64,000 nt of DNA from Altererythrobacter sp. BO-6 (GCF_011047315.1 NZ_CP049259.1:2108001-2172000); one strand, 5' to 3'. Positions 27,679-37,231 are shown, counted from the first letter of the stretch. A program made the numbers and translations. Notes: generated by a model not told the origin, from the sequence alone.

Positions 27679-27951
27679 ATGGCCCAGGATCGGCAAGCCA
27701 AGATCAATCGCCTGAACCGGATTGCCGGGCAGGTGCGCGGCGTGGCGCAAATGATCGAGCAGGATCGTTACTGCATCGATATCCTGCATCAGATCCAGGC
27801 GATCCGCTCGGCGCTCGCCAAGGTCGAAAGCCAGGTACTGAAGGATCACGCCGCCTGCTGTGTGGCGGAAGCGATCGCCAGCGGCGACCCGACCGAGCAG
27901 CGCGAAAAGTTCGAAGAGCTCGTCGACCTGGTCGAACGCACCCGCCGATAG
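27679..27951 (+). CDS. csoR: CsoR-family metal-sensing transcriptional repressor
   Basis: The 90-residue all-helical protein belongs to the CsoR/RcnR family (DUF156). Cys32, His57 and Cys61 reproduce the Cys-His-Cys copper(I) ligand set with the characteristic 25- and 4-residue spacings. The N-terminal KINRLNRIAGQVRGVAQMIE is the DNA-contacting helix. It is divergent from copAB with a matching operator between, which makes copper the likely inducer. A glutaredoxin-MauE fusion gene follows after 12 bases and is probably cotranscribed. Confidence 0.9.
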   Translation: MAQDRQAKINRLNRIAGQVRGVAQMIEQDRYCIDILHQIQAIRSALAKVESQVLKDHAACCVAEAIASGDPTEQREKFEELVDLVERTRR

Positions 27952-27963
27952 GAATCCGCAAAA

Positions 27964-28713
27964 ATGAAACAGCCCCGCACCGCTACCCTCTATCGCATGG
28001 TCATGCCCGATCACCTGTGTCCGTCCGGCCTCAAGGCCAAGTGGCTGCTCGAACGCGAAGGGTTCCAGGTTGACGATCACCCCCTGACCACGCGCGCCGA
28101 AACCGATGCCTTCAAGGAGCAGCACGGCGTCGCCACCACGCCGCAGGCCTGGATCAATGGCCAGCGGATCGGCGGCTACACCGATTTGCGCGCCCACTTC
28201 GGCAAGCATGTGCTGCAAAAGGGCGAGACCACCTATCGCCCCGTCATCGCGCTGTTTTCCATGATGGCCTTGATGGCGCTGGCTGCGGCATGGGTCGCGA
28301 CCGGGCAGGCCGTCTCAATCATGGCAGCCGAATGGTTCGTCAGCTTCTCCATGTGCGGCCTGGCCTATCTCAAGCTGCGCGATGTCGAGAGCTTCTCGAC
28401 CATGTTCCTCAATTATGACCTGCTGGCACGGCGCTGGGTGCCCTATGCCTATGTCTATCCCTTTGCCGAAGGGCTGGCCGGCGTGCTGATGACCGCGCAT
28501 CTGCTTGACTGGCTGTCGATCCCGGTCGCTTTGTTCATCGGTTCGATCGGCGCGTTGAGCGTGTTCAAGGCGGTCTATATCGACAAGCGCGAGCTCAAAT
28601 GCGCCTGCGTCGGCGGCGATTCCAACGTGCCGCTGGGCTTCGTCTCGCTGACCGAGAACCTGTTCATGATCGGCATGGCCCTGTGGATGCTGGCCAAGCC
28701 GGCCGGGATGTAG
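27964..28713 (+). CDS. Glutaredoxin-MauE/DoxX-like membrane fusion protein
   Basis: The 249-residue protein joins a glutaredoxin-like domain (residues 1-80: LYRMVMPDHLCPSGLKAKWL with C-P-S-G in place of the usual C-x-x-C, then TTPQAWINGQRIGGYTDL) to a membrane domain with four or five helices resembling MauE/DoxX proteins. It ends with a paired-Cys loop (KCACVGGDSNVPLG) and a last helix. MauE-type domains help transfer reducing power across the membrane. The single-Cys thioredoxin site suggests a monothiol type mechanism. Linked to csoR, it probably acts in copper or thiol stress; that role is inferred. Confidence 0.82.
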   Translation: MKQPRTATLYRMVMPDHLCPSGLKAKWLLEREGFQVDDHPLTTRAETDAFKEQHGVATTPQAWINGQRIGGYTDLRAHFGKHVLQKGETTYRPVIALFSMMALMALAAAWVATGQAVSIMAAEWFVSFSMCGLAYLKLRDVESFSTMFLNYDLLARRWVPYAYVYPFAEGLAGVLMTAHLLDWLSIPVALFIGSIGALSVFKAVYIDKRELKCACVGGDSNVPLGFVSLTENLFMIGMALWMLAKPAGM

Positions 28714-28717
28714 CGGA

Positions 28718-29482
28718 TCAGATCCCGCCCGGCGTGAAGTCGAAACCGTTCTCGCCCAGCGCTTCGCACAGCGTGTCGACTGCGCTGCTCAGGTCTTCCC
28801 CGCTGGTCGAGCGGACCACGAAATTCGCGCCTACCCGCCCTTCGCGGAAGAAGGGATAGCTGCCGATCTGGACGTTCTCATGCGCCTTTTCGACTTCGCG
28901 CAGGATCTCCGCCACTTCGCTTTCGGGCGTCCAGCAGCCAACCGTCTCGGTCAGCAGCGGCGCCCCGCCTTCCAGCGTGCCGGTAAGTGCATCGAGCATC
29001 CCCGCGGTGATGTGCGGCACGCCCGCCATCAGGTGGATATTGCCAAACTTGATGCCCGGCGCGCCCGACATGCGGTTGGGGATCAGCTCTCCGCCTTCAG
29101 GCACGCGCGCCATGCGCAGGCGGGCCTCGGTCAGGCCGCCCGGCTTGTCCGCGTAATAGCGTTCCAGGATCGCGCGCGCTTCTGGGTGGACCACCACGGG
29201 CACGCCCAATGCTGCGGCCACGGCATCCACGGTAATGTCATCATGGGTCGGGCCGATCCCGCCAGTGGTAAAGAGATAGTCATAGGAGGTACGCAGCGCG
29301 TTCACCGCCTCGACGATGCGGCTTTCGACATCGGGCACGACCCGCACTTCGGACAGGCGGATGCCTTGCACCTGCAGCCAGCTGGCGACCTGGGCGATGT
29401 TCTTGTCATGCGTGCGGCCTGACAGGATCTCGTCGCCGATCACGACGAGCCCTGCGGTCCAGATTTTTTCCGATGCGCTCAT
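28718..29482 (-). CDS. CinA-family molybdopterin-binding domain protein
   Basis: The 254-residue protein is the N-terminal (MoCF/MoeA-like) domain of CinA: LVVIGDEILSGRTHDKNI, VRVVPDVESRIVEAVNAL and the nucleotide-binding YLFTTGGIGPTHDDITVDA. The C-terminal nicotinamide-nucleotide amidase domain of full CinA is absent, and the length matches stand-alone family members. The ATG complementary to 29480-29482 was chosen because homology begins there. Stand-alone proteins of this type are annotated as competence/damage-inducible protein A or as ADP-ribose pyrophosphatase-type enzymes. It is convergent with the Grx-MauE gene. Confidence 0.85.
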   Translation of the reverse strand: MSASEKIWTAGLVVIGDEILSGRTHDKNIAQVASWLQVQGIRLSEVRVVPDVESRIVEAVNALRTSYDYLFTTGGIGPTHDDITVDAVAAALGVPVVVHPEARAILERYYADKPGGLTEARLRMARVPEGGELIPNRMSGAPGIKFGNIHLMAGVPHITAGMLDALTGTLEGGAPLLTETVGCWTPESEVAEILREVEKAHENVQIGSYPFFREGRVGANFVVRSTSGEDLSSAVDTLCEALGENGFDFTPGGI

Positions 29483-29526
29483 GCGATGCGCGTTAGGCGA
29501 GTGCGGCGCAGGTGGGAAGGGGGCTG

Positions 29527-31035
29527 TTACTCGGCGGCTTCCAATTGCTCCTCGGGTGCCTGCGCATTGGCGCTGGCCTTCGAGAAAACCAGCCACCCGT
29601 CTTCGATCTCGCCCTTGCGCATGATCTTGCGGTCATAGACATATTCCTGGTTAAGCCGCCAGGGATAGGTAGTCGCGCTCTTGGGCATGATGTGCTTGCC
29701 GCGCTGGATATAGCCGGAAGAGAAATCGAACAGATCGTCTTCCACCAGCTTCGCCTCTTGTTCGGGCGTGAGGACCGGCGTCGCGAGGTCAGCGCCTTTC
29801 TGCTCCATCACGTTCAGAACGCGGCACACGAATTCGGAATTGATGTCTGCGCGCAAGGTCCAGCTGGCATTGAGATAGCCGAACACCACCGCGAAATTGG
29901 GCAGGTTCGAGAACATCGCGCCCTTGTAGTAATAGCGCTGGCTGAATTCGACCGGCTGGCCCGCCTGGCTGATGGCGATCTTGCCGGCCACCGCCAGTTT
30001 CAGTCCGGTAGCAGTGACGATGATGTCGGCCTCCAGCAATTCGCCGGACTTCAGCCGCACGCCGCCTTTTTCGAACTTGTCGATATGGCCGGTGACGACC
30101 GAGGCCTTGCCGGCCTTCATCGCTTCGAACAGATCATTGTCCGGCACCAGGCACAGGCGCTGTTCCCACGGGTTATAGGGCGGGGTGAAGGCTGCCTTGT
30201 CATAGTCCGGCCCCAGCGCCTCTTCGATCCGCTTGTGCAGAACCTTTTTCGCCTTCTCCGGCCTGTTGCGCGCCGTCTTGAAGGTCAGGTCCTGCATCTT
30301 GATGTTCTTGAACCGGGTGATCGCATAGGCGAGTTTTTCCGGCAGGATCTTGCGCAGGAAATTGGCGATGGCATCGCGTGCCGGGCGCGAGGCCATCCAG
30401 GTTGGCGTACGCTGAAGCATGGTCACATGCGCCGCGTGCTCTGCCATGGATGGCACGATGGTGACCGCGGTTGCGCCCGATCCGACAACCACTACGCGTT
30501 TGCCGGTGTAATCGTAATTCTCCGGCCAGAACTGCGGGTGGATCACGTCGCCTTCGAACTCGCTGAAATCGAACCCGGCGTCATAGGGATCGTCGTAATC
30601 GTAATAACCAGAGCCAAGGTACAGGAAGCGCGCGGTCACCCGCTTGCGCTCGCCATCTTCCAGTTCAAGCGTGACGTGCCAGCGCGCTTCCGCGGGCTGG
30701 AAGTCAGCCGACACCACCTTGTGACCAAAGCGGATGTGCGGTCGGATGCCCCGCTCATCGGCGATGCGGTTGAGGTATTCCAGGATCGCCGGGCCATCGG
30801 CGATCGACTTCTCGTGCTTCCACGGCTCGAACACGAAGCCCAGCGTGTGCATATCGCTGTCGGAGCGGATGCCGGGATAACGGAACAGATCCCAGGTGCC
30901 GCCGATCTGTTCGCGACGCTCGACAATGGCATAGCTGCGATTGGGGCACATCATTTCCAGATGTGCGGCCATGCCGATGCCGGATATTCCGGCGCCCACG
31001 ATCAGCACATCGAAATCGACGGGGAATGATGCCAT
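29527..31035 (-). CDS. Flavin-containing (Baeyer-Villiger type) monooxygenase
   Basis: The 502-residue protein has two Rossmann motifs, VLIVGAGISGIGMAAHL for FAD and VVVVGSGATAVTIV for NADPH. Between them lies the Baeyer-Villiger fingerprint F-x-G-x-x-x-H-x-x-x-W-P (FEGDVIHPQFWP). GGTWDLFRYPGIRSDSDM is also typical. Such enzymes insert oxygen next to a ketone or oxidise N or S centres in the cytoplasm. It starts close to a palindrome (31050-31065) and diverges from a TonB receptor gene. The substrate is unknown; the gene set nearby (acyl-CoA dehydrogenase, thiolases) would suit steroid or cyclic ketone breakdown. Confidence 0.88.
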   Translation of the reverse strand: MASFPVDFDVLIVGAGISGIGMAAHLEMMCPNRSYAIVERREQIGGTWDLFRYPGIRSDSDMHTLGFVFEPWKHEKSIADGPAILEYLNRIADERGIRPHIRFGHKVVSADFQPAEARWHVTLELEDGERKRVTARFLYLGSGYYDYDDPYDAGFDFSEFEGDVIHPQFWPENYDYTGKRVVVVGSGATAVTIVPSMAEHAAHVTMLQRTPTWMASRPARDAIANFLRKILPEKLAYAITRFKNIKMQDLTFKTARNRPEKAKKVLHKRIEEALGPDYDKAAFTPPYNPWEQRLCLVPDNDLFEAMKAGKASVVTGHIDKFEKGGVRLKSGELLEADIIVTATGLKLAVAGKIAISQAGQPVEFSQRYYYKGAMFSNLPNFAVVFGYLNASWTLRADINSEFVCRVLNVMEQKGADLATPVLTPEQEAKLVEDDLFDFSSGYIQRGKHIMPKSATTYPWRLNQEYVYDRKIMRKGEIEDGWLVFSKASANAQAPEEQLEAAE

Positions 31036-31049
31036 CCAACCTCTCCTTA

Positions 31050-31065
31050 CTTACATCAGTGTAAG
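31050..31065. promoter_or_regulatory. Operator-like palindrome upstream of the monooxygenase
   Basis: CTTACA and TGTAAG are perfect inverted arms separated by TCAG. The site is 14 bases upstream of the monooxygenase start and 80 bases before the divergent TonB receptor. This form resembles TetR-family operators. No TetR gene lies nearby. Confidence 0.45.
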
Positions 31066-31144
31066 CATAGTGAAGAGAAAATGCTAGATCGCATGGCATT
31101 TTGCAACTGACTGCATTGGCAGGATCGGCTAACTCGCGCCCGCC

Positions 31145-33166
31145 ATGCGTCCTTTCCTCAGCCTTTCTCTAGCGATTCCAGCCCTCTTGTGTGCGCCGCA
31201 AGCGTTCGCGCAAAATGCGAGCGACGATGGCGAGCACGGCCAGATCGTGGTGATCGGCGAAGGACTGGAGCAAGCGCCGTCGGCTGCCGCCTATGCCGTC
31301 AGCGAAATTGAGCGCGAGCGAATCGTCTCGTCACCTTCGGGGCGGATCGAGGACGTGCTTGCCGGCGTCGCGGGCTTCCAGCAATTCCGCCGCTCGGACA
31401 GCCGCTCGTCCAATCCCAGCGCGCAAGGGGTGACGCTGCGCGCATTGGGCGGCAATGCCACCAGCCGGGCGCTGGTGCTGCTTGACGGTGTGCCCATGGC
31501 GGACCCGTTCTTTGGCTATATCCCCCTGAGTGCGATCGCGCCGGAGCGGTTGGCCAATATCCGCGTCATCCGCGGCGGCGGCTCCGGCCCCTTTGGCGCG
31601 GGCGCGCTGGCGGGCACGATCGAACTGGAAAGCGCCGATGCAGCCACGCTGGGGCCGCTCAGCGCCAGCCTGCTTGGCAATGATCGGGGAGAGAGCGAAG
31701 CGAGCGCCACTATCTCGCGCCAAATGGGCGCGGGGTTCGGCGTGCTGAGCGCACGCTGGGACCGGGGGCAGGGCTTTTTCACGACGCCGCGCGACGAGCG
31801 CGTTCCGGCGACAGCGCGCGCGGCTTTCGATGCCTGGTCCGTTGGCCTGCGCGCGGTCGCACCGCTGTCAGACCTTGTGGAACTGCAGGTCCGCGGTCTC
31901 GCCTTCCGCGACGAACGGACGCTGCGCTTCGAAGGTGCGGACTCGACCAGCGAAGGGCAGGATGCCAGCTTGCGCATCGTCAGCCGTGGCGATTGGCAGG
32001 TCGATGCGCTGGCTTACGTTCAAGCCCGCAATTTCTCGAATGTGGTGATCAGCTCGACCCGGTTTGTGCCTGTCCTTGACCAGCGCAACACGCCCTCGAC
32101 CGGTCTGGGCGGGAAGATCGAATTGCGCCCGCCGGTCGGCGGGGGCCATACGCTGCGGCTGGGCGCCGACTATCGCCATGCCGAAGGCGAGCTGCAGGAA
32201 GAGGCCTATAGCGCCTTCACCACCCGCCTGACTGAGCGGCGCCGGGCCGGCGGCACAAACGCCAACTTCGGCATTTTCGTGGAAGACGACTGGCGCAGCG
32301 GCGCGCTGACGCTGACTGGCGGCGTGCGGGCGGATCGCACGCGGATCGCGGACGGATTCTACCGTGCACTCAATCCGGCAGGCGCTGTGGTGAGCGAGAT
32401 CGTGGCGGCAGATCGCAGCGACTGGACGCTGTCATGGCGCGCCGGGGGTGCCTATGAGCCAAGTGCAAGCATGCGGTTGCGGGCGGCGGCCTACACCGGC
32501 CTGCGGCTGCCGACATTGAACGAGCTCTACCGGCCCTTTGTCGTCTTCCCGGTGGTGACTGAGGCTAACTCGGATCTTCGCAACGAGCGGCTGGAAGGCT
32601 TCGAGCTGGGGGCCGACTTCGAGCCGAGCGAGAACCTGCGCCTGTCTGTCACCGCCTTCGACAACCGGGTAAAAAATGCGATCGCGAATGTTACAATAGC
32701 CCCTAACCTGCGCCAACGCCAGAACCTCCCGGCGATCAAGGCGCAGGGTTTAGAAGCTTCGCTGGCGGCGCGCTTCGGGCAATTCCGCCTAGACGGATCG
32801 GTTGCTTACACCGATGCCGAAATTGATGGCGCCAGGGCATCTGCCGAACTTGACGGAAATCGCCCGCCGCAGACCCCGCGCTGGGCGGGTTCGGCAACGC
32901 TGGGCTGGGCTCCGGCGAAAGGCTGGGATCTGGCTTTCACACTGCGGCACACCGGCGCCCAGTACGAGGACGACCTCGAAACCGACCGGCTGGCTCCAGC
33001 CACGACGATCGATCTTTTCGCGCGCATCCCGCTGCGCAAACGCCTGTCTCTGGTGTTCCGTGGCGAGAACCTGACCGGCGAGACGGTCATTACCCGCAAT
33101 GCCGGTGGCTCACTCGACCTGGGAACGCCGCGCACGCTTTGGGCAGGATTACGTTACGGCATCTAG
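31145..33166 (+). CDS. TonB-dependent receptor (BtuB/siderophore-like)
   Basis: The 673-residue protein has a signal peptide (PFLSLSLAIPALLCAPQAFA), a TonB box-like IVVIGEGLE, a plug domain (GRIEDVLAGVAGFQQFRRSD, LVLLDGVPMADPFFGY) and a 22-strand-type barrel ending in LGTPRTLWAGLRYGI, an aromatic-poor but plausible C-terminal strand. It moves a nutrient across the outer membrane using TonB energy. Length is at the short end, as in BtuB-like receptors. The ligand is not evident. A larger receptor follows 167 bases later under its own promoter. Confidence 0.85.
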   Translation: MRPFLSLSLAIPALLCAPQAFAQNASDDGEHGQIVVIGEGLEQAPSAAAYAVSEIERERIVSSPSGRIEDVLAGVAGFQQFRRSDSRSSNPSAQGVTLRALGGNATSRALVLLDGVPMADPFFGYIPLSAIAPERLANIRVIRGGGSGPFGAGALAGTIELESADAATLGPLSASLLGNDRGESEASATISRQMGAGFGVLSARWDRGQGFFTTPRDERVPATARAAFDAWSVGLRAVAPLSDLVELQVRGLAFRDERTLRFEGADSTSEGQDASLRIVSRGDWQVDALAYVQARNFSNVVISSTRFVPVLDQRNTPSTGLGGKIELRPPVGGGHTLRLGADYRHAEGELQEEAYSAFTTRLTERRRAGGTNANFGIFVEDDWRSGALTLTGGVRADRTRIADGFYRALNPAGAVVSEIVAADRSDWTLSWRAGGAYEPSASMRLRAAAYTGLRLPTLNELYRPFVVFPVVTEANSDLRNERLEGFELGADFEPSENLRLSVTAFDNRVKNAIANVTIAPNLRQRQNLPAIKAQGLEASLAARFGQFRLDGSVAYTDAEIDGARASAELDGNRPPQTPRWAGSATLGWAPAKGWDLAFTLRHTGAQYEDDLETDRLAPATTIDLFARIPLRKRLSLVFRGENLTGETVITRNAGGSLDLGTPRTLWAGLRYGI

Positions 33167-33262
33167 GGTTTGTGCAATGCGGCGCTGAAACCGGGCAGAG
33201 TCCCTATGTGATATTTATGCACCTGTGAGGCTCGGCTATTGCAGATTTGTGACGCGGACCCC

Positions 33263-33292
33263 TTGTTATTTTCGCAGTCAGATTGGTAATAT
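33263..33292 (+). promoter_or_regulatory. Candidate promoter of the second TonB receptor
   Basis: TTGTTA (33263-33268) and TAATAT (33287-33292) are separated by 18 bases and lie 41 bases before the ATG at 33334, which has GAGAGGA as ribosome site. Good fit to a sigma-70-type promoter. Confidence 0.45.
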
Positions 33293-33333
33293 TGGCGCAC
33301 AAAAATAAGGTTTTTTGGGAGAGGAACCTATCT

Positions 33334-35982
33334 ATGCGCGGTAAGCTTACCCCTTTCGCCGCTGGCCTTCTGGCCAGCAGTTTCATGGTCGCACCTGCAT
33401 TTGCTCAGGACGCCGATGAAGCGGACGAGATCAACGACAACGTCATCATCGTTACTGCCACCAAACGTGCCCAGGACGTGCAGGAAATTCCGCTGGCGGT
33501 GACCGCCGTCAGCCCGGCCCAGCTTGAAGCCCAGGGCGTGGTCAACGTCCAGGACATCGGTTCGGTCGCGTCAAGCTTCTCGTCCTCGCAGGCGCAGAAC
33601 TCGAATGGCACCGTGGTGCTGCGTATTCGCGGCATCGGCACGACATCGAACAACATCGGCTTCGAAAGCGCGGTCGGCATCTTCGTTGACGGCGCGTACC
33701 AGTCGCGCCCAGGCGTCGCCTTGTCCGAATTCGTCGATGTCGAACGCGTCGAAGTGCTGCGCGGCCCGCAGGGCACCCTGTTCGGCCGGAACACCTCGGC
33801 AGGCGCGCTCAACATCACCAACAAGCGGCCCGAACTGGGCGTGTTCGGTGGTTTCGCCAATGCGACCTATGGCAATTACGACCATATGAGCGTGCAGGCC
33901 GGGATCAATGTCCCGCTGGCAGGTGACACTGTGGCAGCGCGCGTGTCGGGCGCCTATCGCAAGCGTGACGGTTTCGTCACCGTGCTCGACAAGAACGGGA
34001 ATTTCCTGGAAGATTCCAACAATGTCGACCAGTTCCTGGTCCGCGGCCAGATCGGCTGGGAAACCGATAGCGGTTTCCGTGGCCGGATCGTTGGCGACTA
34101 TTCGAAAGCAGACGGTTCCTGCTGTGCAGCGGTAGAAGTCTACCGCTCACCGATCGAGGGGACGCCGCTGTTCTCGCTCGTCGGGCTGGGAGCGCGCGGC
34201 GGCATGGCGCATGAAGTGCCTGCAACGACCCCGTTCGACAACCGCGCAGCGCAGGCTGCGGTGGATCGCCGTACCGCTACCGCGAGCCGGCTCCACCCTT
34301 CGAGCTCGAAGCAGTGGGGCGTGGTGGCCGAAATGGAATATCCGCTCGGTGACAATGCCGACGTGATCTACATCGGTTCCTATCGCCAGTACGACAACCA
34401 GGAGTCTTATGACTCGGCGTTTTCGGGCCTTGACCTGTTCAACGTGCTGCCAGGCGGCGGCACCGAAATTGACACCATGACACACGAGTTGCGCGTCCAG
34501 GGCGAGGCCATGGACGGGCGATTGAACTGGATGATCGGCGGCTACTATTCCGACGAAGACATCACCCAGGAAGTGAACTTCGGCCTGGGTGCGGACTATC
34601 CTGCGTTTGCAGCCGCACTGTTTGCGGCTGGCACAGCATCGGCAACAAGGCCCGCCGGCCTCTTCTATGCCGCCGCCGCAAACGGCCTGACCGGCCTCAA
34701 TCCGGCCGATCCGCTGCGCTATCTGAGCGGTGGCGCCAATGCTGCGGTATCGACCTCGACCGTGCTTTACGAGCAGAAGAGCAAGAGCTGGTCGGTCTTC
34801 ACCAACAACACGTTCGAAATCACCGACGGGCTCGAGTTCACCGTTGGCTTGCGTTACTCGGATGAATCCAAGGATGGCCGGTTTGACCAGCTGGCCTCGA
34901 ACAATCCGGCTTGCCTTGGCTTCCTTTCGCCAACTTCATCGACCAATCCGAATCCGGCCGGTTTGACCAGGCTGGGTGCGGTGGCGGCCGCTGCCGGTGT
35001 GCCGACCGCGGCAATCCCCGCGACTGTGAGCGCGCTGGCGGGCACCTCGTTTGTGCTGAGCTGTTTCCCGTTCGTCGCACCGGCGATCGGCACCAACGCA
35101 ATCCCGTTTCCTCTGCCGCGCGAATTCGATGATACGTTCAGCGACAAGGAGCTGATCTACACCGGAAAAATCGGTTATGACTTCGGCGATGTGAATGCGT
35201 ACGCCAGCTTCACCCACGGTTTCAAATCGGGTGGTTTCAACCTCGATATTACCGCGGCTGCGGGTGGCGCAGATCCGCGCTTCGCTTCGGAAGAAGTCGA
35301 TGCCTATGAAGTGGGCGTCAAGGGCCGATTCCTCGACGATGCGGTCACGGCCAACCTTGCCCTGTTCTATCAGGAATTCGCTAACTTCCAGGTGCTCGAA
35401 TTCACCGGATCGCAGTTCACGACGTTCAACGTGCCCAAGGCGATTTCGAAGGGCTTCGAACTCGAATCCCAGATCCGGCCCGATCGCCGCGTGACGGTTG
35501 ACCTGGGGCTGACCTATGCCGATGCATACTATCCGGATGATTGTGCGCCGGATACCGCTTTGCTCACGGTCCGTAACCTGTGCGGGGCCCAGCACACCAA
35601 TGCGCCAAAGCTCGTCACCATCATGGGGGCAACCTTCCGTGATGACATCGGCAGCGATTTGAGCTTCTTCCTCAATGGTCAGGTCCGCGCAGAGAGCGAT
35701 CGTCGCACCTCGACCCAGCCGAGGGTAGTGCCCACCACCGCTGCGGCCTTGGGCACCACCGCGCTGCTGCCGTTCGATGTCCAGGACGGCAACGTCAAGA
35801 TCAACCTGCGAGCCGGGATTGGCGATGCCGATGATGCGTGGGGCATCGAAGCCTGGGTGACCAATCTCACCAATGAGGTCACCCGCGGCATCACCTTCTC
35901 GACCACGCTGCGTTCGGGTTCGCGTTCTGCCTTCACGCAGGAACCGCGGATGTACGGCGTTACGCTGCGCGGCAAGTTCTAA
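33334..35982 (+). CDS. TonB-dependent receptor
   Basis: The 882-residue protein has a signal peptide (PFAAGLLASSFMVAPAFA), TonB box (NVIIVTATKRAQD), plug domain (VQEIPLAVTAVSPAQLEAQG, VEVLRGPQGTLFGRNTSAGA) and a long barrel ending MYGVTLRGKF with terminal Phe, as outer-membrane insertion requires. The plug style is that of the large sphingomonad receptor family used for plant- and aromatic-derived compounds. A cysteine pair (SCCAAVEV) and loop insertions with low-complexity Ala/Thr sequence are present. A strong terminator follows at 36009. The ligand is unknown. Confidence 0.9.
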   Translation: MRGKLTPFAAGLLASSFMVAPAFAQDADEADEINDNVIIVTATKRAQDVQEIPLAVTAVSPAQLEAQGVVNVQDIGSVASSFSSSQAQNSNGTVVLRIRGIGTTSNNIGFESAVGIFVDGAYQSRPGVALSEFVDVERVEVLRGPQGTLFGRNTSAGALNITNKRPELGVFGGFANATYGNYDHMSVQAGINVPLAGDTVAARVSGAYRKRDGFVTVLDKNGNFLEDSNNVDQFLVRGQIGWETDSGFRGRIVGDYSKADGSCCAAVEVYRSPIEGTPLFSLVGLGARGGMAHEVPATTPFDNRAAQAAVDRRTATASRLHPSSSKQWGVVAEMEYPLGDNADVIYIGSYRQYDNQESYDSAFSGLDLFNVLPGGGTEIDTMTHELRVQGEAMDGRLNWMIGGYYSDEDITQEVNFGLGADYPAFAAALFAAGTASATRPAGLFYAAAANGLTGLNPADPLRYLSGGANAAVSTSTVLYEQKSKSWSVFTNNTFEITDGLEFTVGLRYSDESKDGRFDQLASNNPACLGFLSPTSSTNPNPAGLTRLGAVAAAAGVPTAAIPATVSALAGTSFVLSCFPFVAPAIGTNAIPFPLPREFDDTFSDKELIYTGKIGYDFGDVNAYASFTHGFKSGGFNLDITAAAGGADPRFASEEVDAYEVGVKGRFLDDAVTANLALFYQEFANFQVLEFTGSQFTTFNVPKAISKGFELESQIRPDRRVTVDLGLTYADAYYPDDCAPDTALLTVRNLCGAQHTNAPKLVTIMGATFRDDIGSDLSFFLNGQVRAESDRRTSTQPRVVPTTAAALGTTALLPFDVQDGNVKINLRAGIGDADDAWGIEAWVTNLTNEVTRGITFSTTLRSGSRSAFTQEPRMYGVTLRGKF

Positions 35983-36008
35983 GCCGAAGCGGATAAGTCC
36001 AAAGAAAG

Positions 36009-36040
36009 GGGCGGCTCGCTACATCAGCGGGCCGCCCTTC
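36009..36040 (+). terminator. Terminator after the second TonB receptor
   Basis: GGGCGGC-CGCT arms pair with AGCG-GCCGCCC (with one unpaired base on each side) around ACATC, followed by TTCTTCTTT. It lies 27 bases after the receptor stop and before the convergent acyl-CoA dehydrogenase gene. Confidence 0.65.
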
Positions 36041-36064
36041 TTCTTTGGTACAGGGTGGTCCGGC

Positions 36065-37228
36065 TCACATACCCCGCGCGATCACCATCTTCATCACTTC
36101 GTTCGAGCCGCCGAAGATGCGGGTGATGCGGCTGTCGCGGTACATCCGCGCAATCGGATAATCGTTGATGAAGCCGGCGCCGCCGTGGAATTGCAGGCAC
36201 TTGTCGACAACCTCGCCCTGCAGCTCGGTGACCCAGTACTTGGCCATGCAGGCGGTCGCAACGTCGAGCTCGCCCTTCAGGTGGCGCGCGATGCAGTCGT
36301 TGACGAAGATCCGCGCTGCCGTGCTGCGCGCCTTGAGGTCAGCCATCACGAACTGCGTGTTCTGGAAGTCCCAGATCGTCTGGCCAAAGGCCTTGCGGCT
36401 CTTGACGTATTCCATCGTGGTCTCGAGTGCTTTCTCGATCCCGTTGATCGCGCCCACCGCGATGATCAGCCGCTCTTGCGGCAGCTCACCCATCAGCTGG
36501 TAGAAGCCCTTGCCTTCTACCCCGCCGAGCACGTTTTCGGCCGGTACGAACACATCGTCGAAAAACAGCTCGCTGGTGTCCGCCGCGTCCAGCCCGATCT
36601 TGTCGAGCTTCTTGCCGCGCTGGAACCCTTCGGCGCCCTCGGTCTCCAGCAGCATCAGCGAGATGCCCTTGGCGCGCTCGTTGGGATCGGTCTTGGCGAC
36701 GACGATGATGAAATCCGCGATCTGGCCGCTGGAGATATAGGTCTTGGCACCGCTGATACGGTAGCCATTGCCGTCCTTGACTGCAGTGGTCGTGATCGAC
36801 TGCAGGTCGGAGCCTACGCCCGGCTCGGTCATGGCGATCGCGCTGACCAGGTCGCCCGACACCAGCCGGGGCAGGTATTTCTTCTTCTGCTCCTCGGTGC
36901 CGTGGCGGACGAGATAGGGCAGGATCACGGTGTTGTGGAGCGAAGCGGCAAAGCCTTCGACGCCGTGCTTCGCCTGCTGGTCGATCACCACCAGATCGTG
37001 CCGGAAGTCGCCGCCGTGGCCGCCGTATTCCTCAGGCACCGAGACGCCGAGCAGGCCCGCCGCGCCAGCCTCGCGCCAGAATTCGCGCTCGACCTGGCCG
37101 TCTTCGCGCCATTTCTGGACGCGCTTTTCCGGGGCATGCTGCTGGTAAAACTTGCCCACGGCGTCGGCGAAGATCGAGATCTCCTCGTCCTGCATGAACT
37201 CGGGCGGGGGGACGTTGAGCACGGACAT
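36065..37228 (-). CDS. Acyl-CoA dehydrogenase
   Basis: The 387-residue flavoprotein shows acyl-CoA dehydrogenase landmarks: AIAMTEPGVGSDLQSITTTA, GYRISGAKTYISSGQIADF, QTIWDFQNTQFVMADL and the C-terminal YPIARMYRDSRITRIFGGSN. It makes the enoyl-CoA in beta-oxidation or related acyl breakdown and passes electrons to ETF. It follows the enoyl-CoA hydratase gene after 3 bases, so the two steps are cotranscribed. Chain length preference is not predictable; the branched or cyclic acyl possibility is open. Confidence 0.92.
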   Translation of the reverse strand: MSVLNVPPPEFMQDEEISIFADAVGKFYQQHAPEKRVQKWREDGQVEREFWREAGAAGLLGVSVPEEYGGHGGDFRHDLVVIDQQAKHGVEGFAASLHNTVILPYLVRHGTEEQKKKYLPRLVSGDLVSAIAMTEPGVGSDLQSITTTAVKDGNGYRISGAKTYISSGQIADFIIVVAKTDPNERAKGISLMLLETEGAEGFQRGKKLDKIGLDAADTSELFFDDVFVPAENVLGGVEGKGFYQLMGELPQERLIIAVGAINGIEKALETTMEYVKSRKAFGQTIWDFQNTQFVMADLKARSTAARIFVNDCIARHLKGELDVATACMAKYWVTELQGEVVDKCLQFHGGAGFINDYPIARMYRDSRITRIFGGSNEVMKMVIARGM

Positions 37229-37231
37229 CGC

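Noticed and set aside
28028..31029. Long open frames antisense to the monooxygenase and neighbours
   Set aside because: They are by-products of high GC and codon bias opposite clearly conserved genes.
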